Shown one piece after another: positions 58,708 to 64,000 of a DNA stretch of 64,000 nucleotides. The stretch spans positions 1,488,001 to 1,552,000 of the forward strand of contig CM106586.1 in the NCBI GenBank assembly GCA_048013815.1. The letters are read 5' to 3'. The notes beneath the pieces are model-generated. The model did no database searches. It had not been told where the DNA came from and saw only the letters and a list, made by a program, of their open reading frames with translations. The position numbers were made by a program, and so were the translations under genes. The DNA is from Setoptus koraiensis. Taxonomy: Eukaryota; Arthropoda. Each line of letters starts with the position of its first letter. The stretch's first letter is position 1.

Positions 58708-59011
58708 CTGAATTTTTATATAGCTTGCTAGTAAATTTTCACAAATAATTAAGATCGTCTGGATATTTATTCTCTAAAAATATGTCGTTTTCTGTTATCC
58801 GTCTAATATACAATGCTGAAAAAATGCATTATTAACAGCATGCTCAACAGCCTCAATTCCATAACATGACATTGTATACAATCGACTGTTTCCGGTTTTG
58901 ATAGAAGCTTCATCAGCGAAAGATGAAACAAACAATGCCATAGAGTTCGGATGATGTCCACTAATTAAAAAAACAACAATGATAAAAATGCCTTACATTC
59001 TGGGTGGGCTT

Positions 59012-60910
59012 CTATCGATCTAGAGTTTTTATGTTTTTCCAGTTGTATTTTAACCATATTTCATACTCCTTGAAGTCGGATCTATTGATTCGGATCGATT
59101 TACCAGCCACCAAGTTCTGGTCGCAAGATAGTATTTTCTGGGTATCCTCAGGATTGTTTAAAATCAATCGTAGATTGTTCAGAGCTCTACCTGTTTTTTT
59201 CTGAGTGTACATTGCTAACACACGGTCATTTTCCAACTTTTTCAATCCAAATAATTGTTTCAACTCGCACACAGACCATTCGGGGGGCGTCTTCCTGATA
59301 GCAATCACAACATTGCCTTGTTTATGAGCTTTTTCCAGCCTTTCTCCGACGAACTCATTTCTCTCCTCTTCAGCTAAGCACTTCTTGAGAAGATCTTGCT
59401 CCATTTTAGATATTTTTGCTAAAATTTCTGATTTCGTGCCTCCTAATGAGGTCTTATTACTTTTAGATTGAGTTTGGAATGCCTTCGTGCATGGCTTCTT
59501 TATCACGGTTTCCTCTTTTTTCACTAAAGGCGGTTCAATTGATGGTTCTACTGTTGGCTTTACTACCTGTCTCACTAATAGTTCTACTATTGGCTCTACT
59601 GGCGGTTTAACTACTTGTTCGACTGGTGTTTTAGTCGTTGTCGTCGCTGATGCTGCCACGGATTTGTATGTTACCTCGTTAGGTCTGTTATTTACACTCG
59701 TGGTCGCCGAGGTTTTTTCCCTTTCATCGAGATCCGGTTTTGTCGGATCGAGTTTTATCAGATCAGGCTTCGTTAAGATGGTGGGCAAAATGAATCCGTT
59801 AAGAAGAGGCATGTTGCCCAATTGACCGAAAGGTGTTTTACTCGACCGGGTCAATATAGATCTACCACCATGAGTGAGTTTCGGTAATTTGGTAGGATCG
59901 AAACCAAAGATCTCACTAAATTTAACACCCAACTTCAGCATTCCTTTCGTAAACATTAGTATTTTTCCATCAATTATAGCTCGAGCTATAGTTTGCACTT
60001 TAAATTCGCCAAAATTGATTCTTCTCTCATGGAGTTTTCGTTTCACTCTCTCGTCGTCTAAAACTTCACCATGCTTACAAATAATAAAACATGAACCATT
60101 GGGTGAGGGCGCCCCTGGGCCCATGTGGGATATGTCCGACCTCACAAATAAACAATCCTCTGATAGAGGTCCGAATATATCTTCTAATGCATTATCTATT
60201 TCCTCAAATGTCACTTCTCTCCTATAGAGACAATCTAGATAAACCATAGCAACTTTGCATAGTTTACTCTGTGAGATCTTTTCAATAATGAGGCTTGCAA
60301 TGTTGAGGTCGACGGGGACTAATTTTTTCGGAATATATTGCGATGATATTTCTTCATTTTCTGTCTCATCCTCATTATTTGAGAACTCGTCAAGATCTTG
60401 TACGGGACTATTACTTTCTGGAGATAGAGACTTCAAGCTTCTCATACCGTTGTCCCTATAATATCCCTCTGGTGGAGGAGGAAATTCTGCCATGCATTTT
60501 CGATTGACCGACATAAAATCAACGAATGTGTGGTAGTTCATCTTTTCACAATAGATCCAAAATCTTTTACCATCAAGATCCCGAACTCCGATATCTCCTG
60601 TTCTTATGTGTTTGGCTCTTTTTTTCTTAACCACAAGCAACACCACCCCCTTTGAGACGATTTGATGCTTTTTGATGCAAGTGAAAATTTCATCCCAGAA
60701 GAATCTCACATCAGGAAAGACCGACTTGAAGAATGCAGGTGTTAGACTTTTGCTATATGCCTCACATTTTATTAAGAAGAAACAGAATTTAGAGGGCTTG
60801 AACTTTTTTGTAATGATTTGTAATCGTGACTCCGAGATTTTCTGAAGAAGAAAAGTGGAATCCTGGATGACGCTTACAATGGGATCACTAGCCATACTAT
60901 TCGTTGACAT
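59012..60910 (-). CDS. Orphan 632-residue protein, possible RRM-like C-terminus
   Basis: A single long frame from an ATG (a second ATG five codons on is equally good). I recognise no family. Visible: an N-terminal alpha/beta domain (about 10-155), an acidic linker (NNEDETENEEISS, about 185-200), a second alpha/beta domain (about 205-330) whose start (IIEKISQSKL) resembles the first domain's start (LLQKISESRL), a Thr/Pro/Val-rich linker with repeated VVKPPVEP/VVKPTVEP units (about 400-480), a charged helix (KSEILAKISKMEQDLLKKC), and a final 90 residues with a beta-alpha-beta-beta-alpha-beta pattern like an RNA-recognition motif (NVVIAIRKTP ... KSIRINRSDF). The frame is intact, so it is probably expressed. 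Confidence 0.65.
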   Translation of the reverse strand: MSTNSMASDPIVSVIQDSTFLLQKISESRLQIITKKFKPSKFCFFLIKCEAYSKSLTPAFFKSVFPDVRFFWDEIFTCIKKHQIVSKGVVLLVVKKKRAKHIRTGDIGVRDLDGKRFWIYCEKMNYHTFVDFMSVNRKCMAEFPPPPEGYYRDNGMRSLKSLSPESNSPVQDLDEFSNNEDETENEEISSQYIPKKLVPVDLNIASLIIEKISQSKLCKVAMVYLDCLYRREVTFEEIDNALEDIFGPLSEDCLFVRSDISHMGPGAPSPNGSCFIICKHGEVLDDERVKRKLHERRINFGEFKVQTIARAIIDGKILMFTKGMLKLGVKFSEIFGFDPTKLPKLTHGGRSILTRSSKTPFGQLGNMPLLNGFILPTILTKPDLIKLDPTKPDLDEREKTSATTSVNNRPNEVTYKSVAASATTTTKTPVEQVVKPPVEPIVELLVRQVVKPTVEPSIEPPLVKKEETVIKKPCTKAFQTQSKSNKTSLGGTKSEILAKISKMEQDLLKKCLAEEERNEFVGERLEKAHKQGNVVIAIRKTPPEWSVCELKQLFGLKKLENDRVLAMYTQKKTGRALNNLRLILNNPEDTQKILSCDQNLVAGKSIRINRSDFKEYEIWLKYNWKNIKTLDR

Positions 60911-61629
60911 GTAGCATTCGTGTCCTGCTCGAATGGTTGAATGTTTAATAAATTTTAGAAGGTATATAGCAATATTTTGTAACACGTTTATTAATATACT
61001 TGATGTTCCAACAATCGGTTGTTTGGTACAGAAATATCATAGGTGGGGCTTGTGTAAATGATTCTAATTTTGCTGGCCATGTCGATCACTATGGAAGTGA
61101 CGACGAATGTGTTAGAATAATAAAACAACGCAATAGTAATGTCAATATTAGTGACAATAAAAACAATAATGATAATGTTAGTGATAATATCTACAATGTA
61201 TCAGATCACATCTTTGTTATAAGTGGAGGAATATTTGAATAAGGAATGGCGCGGTAGTGGCACTGCTGCCTTTGTCTGACAATTCAAAGAAACTTCGCTG
61301 ACAAATCACAAGCTGAAAATTTGCAAAACTAACGCTGGCGGAATGTTGACGAACTCGTGTTAAAAGAGAAGATTTTTAAATGAACCGACAAAAATGCTAC
61401 ATTTTCCGAAAATTTTAGATTCGCTCACAAATTAAAGTGATTGCCACGTGCATCAGAAGAGCATTCCGAGAAACAACGTGGTAAAAGATGATAAACTAAT
61501 AGATGATGTGCATCTCTGAGTCATACATCATCTCGAAGAAGCGACAAGATACCGTTAGAGGTCAGTTGTTGATTGTATAAATATTTATTTCATAAAAATA
61601 ATAGTCACAATTTACTATATCAGAGAGTT
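60911..61629. other. Spacer between orphan protein and eIF5B
   Basis: Contains the orphan's upstream region and the eIF5B 3' UTR. An 80-residue plus-strand frame (61000-61242) of Asn/Asp-rich composition has no recognisable features. Confidence 0.5.
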
Positions 61630-63999
61630 TTAGATAATTTCAAAAGTTCTCTTCAACTCTATCATCAGTTGCCAATCGCTTTTTTGCAAGTCATCCCTAA
61701 AGTATTCTTTACACGCATCGATAGATTCACGTGAGATGTGTGAAACAAGTTGATCAGTTTCTTCGAAATGTCTTCCTATCATCTTGGGGGCGTCCCCACC
61801 ACAATTTTCAATTTTGATACAAATTTCCTCTCCTTTCCGCGCCGTTTCTTGCTCTTTGTGATTGGCTTGAATTGATGTCACTCTTCCTATTGCGACGGCT
61901 AATATTTCAAAATGAACAGATAATCGAACTTAATTAATCAATATCACTTGGGTCTCTGATAGTAAGTTGAAGCATACAGCGAGAGAAACAAAATACTTAC
62001 ATTTTGCAGGCACATAAAGAGGTGTTCCAGGTACAAGAACACCTTCCTCTACTATGACCCCAACAACGATTGGATCACGCTTATTGAAAATAAATTGAGG
62101 TAATATCTTCAACTTACATGGAAAGACTGCAATGTTGCGATACTGTTCTCTCTGCTTTCGTTTGACTTCTTCTATATGAGCATTAAATCTGTCAAACAAA
62201 TGATATATGATTTCAGCTTGAAATATTCTGATTCCTTGTTGGTCCGCTAATTCTTGGGCGTCACGCTCAACTTTGACATCAAACGCCAATATACATGCGA
62301 AATTTGGGGCATGCTCCAGCATAGTTGATATCTTCATAACATCTCTCCTGACGACTGGGCCTATTCGAACATTACTGTATGGTATTTTACTTTGTTTCAA
62401 GAACTCCAACAATGCTTCCAGTGAACCCAAAGTACTTGCTTGAACATATACACCTTTGTCGACGCATTTAATCTTTTTCATAGCGTTAGTGAATTCTGTC
62501 ATACACATTTTTTGTAACCTCTCTAATTCAGCATCGGTTCTAGCAACGTGCATTTGAAGACCAGCTATGGCTTTATCCAAGTCGTGACCTGTCACCTTGA
62601 CACCAATAGCGCCTTTAACTGTTTTCAATTCAGAATACTGAGCTTTGACTCTAAGTTCTCTAAGGGGATGAGGCACTAACAAGGCTCTTATGTTGGTGAC
62701 GATTGGGCCATCATAACCTGCTAGTATTACACGATCGCCTTCACTGAGAGTTCCATTGATTAATATCACATCGATAGTTGTTCCCAAGCCAGGTAGTGCT
62801 TTCACTTCGAAAACAGTCGCATCGAGGTCGTCAGGTCTGAATAATAGCTTCTTGGACAACTTTGTTTGGGAGTACCAGACAAGAAGATTTATAAGATTAC
62901 CCATTCCATCACCGGTAACAGCTGATGTTGGAACTAAAGACACATATGCTTTATAATCTGGATTTTCATAGTATAAGGCAGCATTTAGCCCCTGCTGGTT
63001 GAGTTGTAGTATGACATCTTTAGAACGTTGAAGAAATTCCCCTTTTGTAACTGCGGGTTGACTTTTCAAAAGATCTTCAACATCGCGCCTGGGATTGCTC
63101 TTGAAATCATAGAGACGGTCAATCTTGTTTAAGGCAACTAAAAAAGGAGTTTTTCTATCTTTTAGCAAATTAATTGATTCAACAGTTTGTTGCTCTAAAC
63201 CATGCATTATATCTATTACTAGAATTGCAATATCACAAAGGCTACTACCGCGCGATCTTAAATTAGTGAAAGATTCATGACCTGGCGTGTCGATAATGAG
63301 AAGACCTGGTAACTGCAACTTGTGCTTATCCTTTACACTCTTGGTTTGGTCTAAAATAGCAGTTTTTGGCACAAACGTGGCCCCAATCTGTTGAGTTATA
63401 CCACCTGCCTCATTATCTTGAACATGTGTCCGTCTAATGAAATCAAGCAATTTCGTTTTGCCTGTGTCTACGTGACCTAACACACATACAACAGGAGATC
63501 TGAGTTGATCTTTAGATTCATCTTCTTCGGGAACATCCTCTTGTTTGATGGATTCGGAATCTTCGTCCGAGCCACTTGATTGGTCATCATCATCTACAGA
63601 TTTTTGTCGATCTTTAATGCCATCTAGATCTATTTTATTAGTTCCTTCAGCTAGATCAGCCAATTGTTTCTTGTAGATCTCAATACTTTCTAAAGCACGT
63701 TTCCTGTCGGCTTTTTGTTTACTACTGATCAACCGGCCCTCTTTTTTCATTCGATCTTTACGTTCCTTTTCCTTTAATTTCTTTTTTGCTTTCTTTTCGG
63801 CTGCCAACCGTTCGGCCTCCTCTTGTCTCAGTCTCTCCTCTTCCTCCAATCGAATCCTCTCCTCTTCTTCACGTTTCAAACGTTCCTCTTCTTCATTTAG
63901 TTTGGCTTGTTGCTGCTTGATGAGACTAAGCATAGCCTTACTCGGTCCTCCCTTTTTCGGCGCATCCTTCTTCTTTTTGGGCGGTTGTTTTCCAGACAT
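61630..63999 (-). CDS. EIF5B: Translation initiation factor eIF5B
   Basis: Exons 63999-62001 and 61898-61630 (102-base intron) join in phase to 755 residues. eIF5B is the IF2-like GTPase that joins the 60S subunit to the 48S complex. Seen: a Lys/Glu-rich start (about 1-115; EEEERLKREEEERIRLEEEE), G1 GHVDTGKT (175-182), AGGITQQIGAT switch I, DTPGHESF (G3), NKIDR (G4), then domains II-IV, including VSLVPTSAVTGDG and VRIGPVVRRDVMKIS. The second exon supplies the conserved end (PKMIGRHFEETDQLVSHISR, QKSDWQLMIELK). Metazoan eIF5B is about 1200 residues. The Lys/Glu-rich part here corresponds to an internal region of those, so the ATG at the very edge may be internal and more N-terminal coding sequence may lie beyond the window. 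Confidence 0.94.
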
Positions 64000-64000
64000 G

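Overview
The window is nuclear DNA from an animal, most likely an arthropod and possibly a mite. It carries animal-specific genes (MyD88 with death and TIR domains, a voltage-gated Ca2+ channel beta subunit, MAB21, a PIWI-clade Argonaute, atlastin, PAQR, NAPE-PLD). Protein genes have few, short GT-AG introns (roughly 50-120 bases, apart from MAB21 and one 5' UTR intron), base composition is AT-rich, and simple repeats are common. The channel subunit is close to the insect protein at its N-terminus, and the RNase P RNA gene has an insect-like proximal sequence element. I cannot name the species.

Layout. 1-7.6 kb: a PAQR gene that runs off the left edge, a large intronless leucine-rich-repeat surface protein, a small duplicated patch, and a zinc-binding protein resembling the N-terminal region of RNF180, all on the minus strand. 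7.6-27.4 kb: a sparse region whose only intact gene is the five-exon developmental gene MAB21 (15.3-19.2 kb). It also holds repeats and decayed gene pieces. 27.4-64 kb: a compact housekeeping region with FAU (ubiquitin-like/S30), an orphan multi-pass membrane protein, NAPE-PLD, fatty acyl-CoA reductase, PNO1, MRPL39, the Ca2+ channel beta subunit, UXT, GET1/WRB, AP5B1, the RNase P RNA gene, atlastin, LSM1, MyD88, a PSMG1-like proteasome chaperone, a PIWI protein, a foldback DNA transposon, a second orphan protein, and eIF5B, which reaches the right edge.

The neighbours do not form one pathway. Several concern ribosomes, translation or RNA (FAU/S30, PNO1, MRPL39, eIF5B, LSM1, RNase P RNA, PIWI) or membranes (GET1, AP5B1, atlastin, FAR, NAPE-PLD). 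Close arrangements are common: PNO1/MRPL39, UXT/GET1 and RNase P RNA/atlastin are head to head, and FAR/PNO1 are tail to tail with overlapping 3' ends.

The most notable finds are the RNase P RNA gene with its complete RNA polymerase III signals, a roughly 590-base inverted-repeat element just downstream of the PIWI gene, a decayed copy of the first MAB21 exon 12.5 kb from its parent, a 340-base repeat pair 24 kb apart, and two unassigned proteins.
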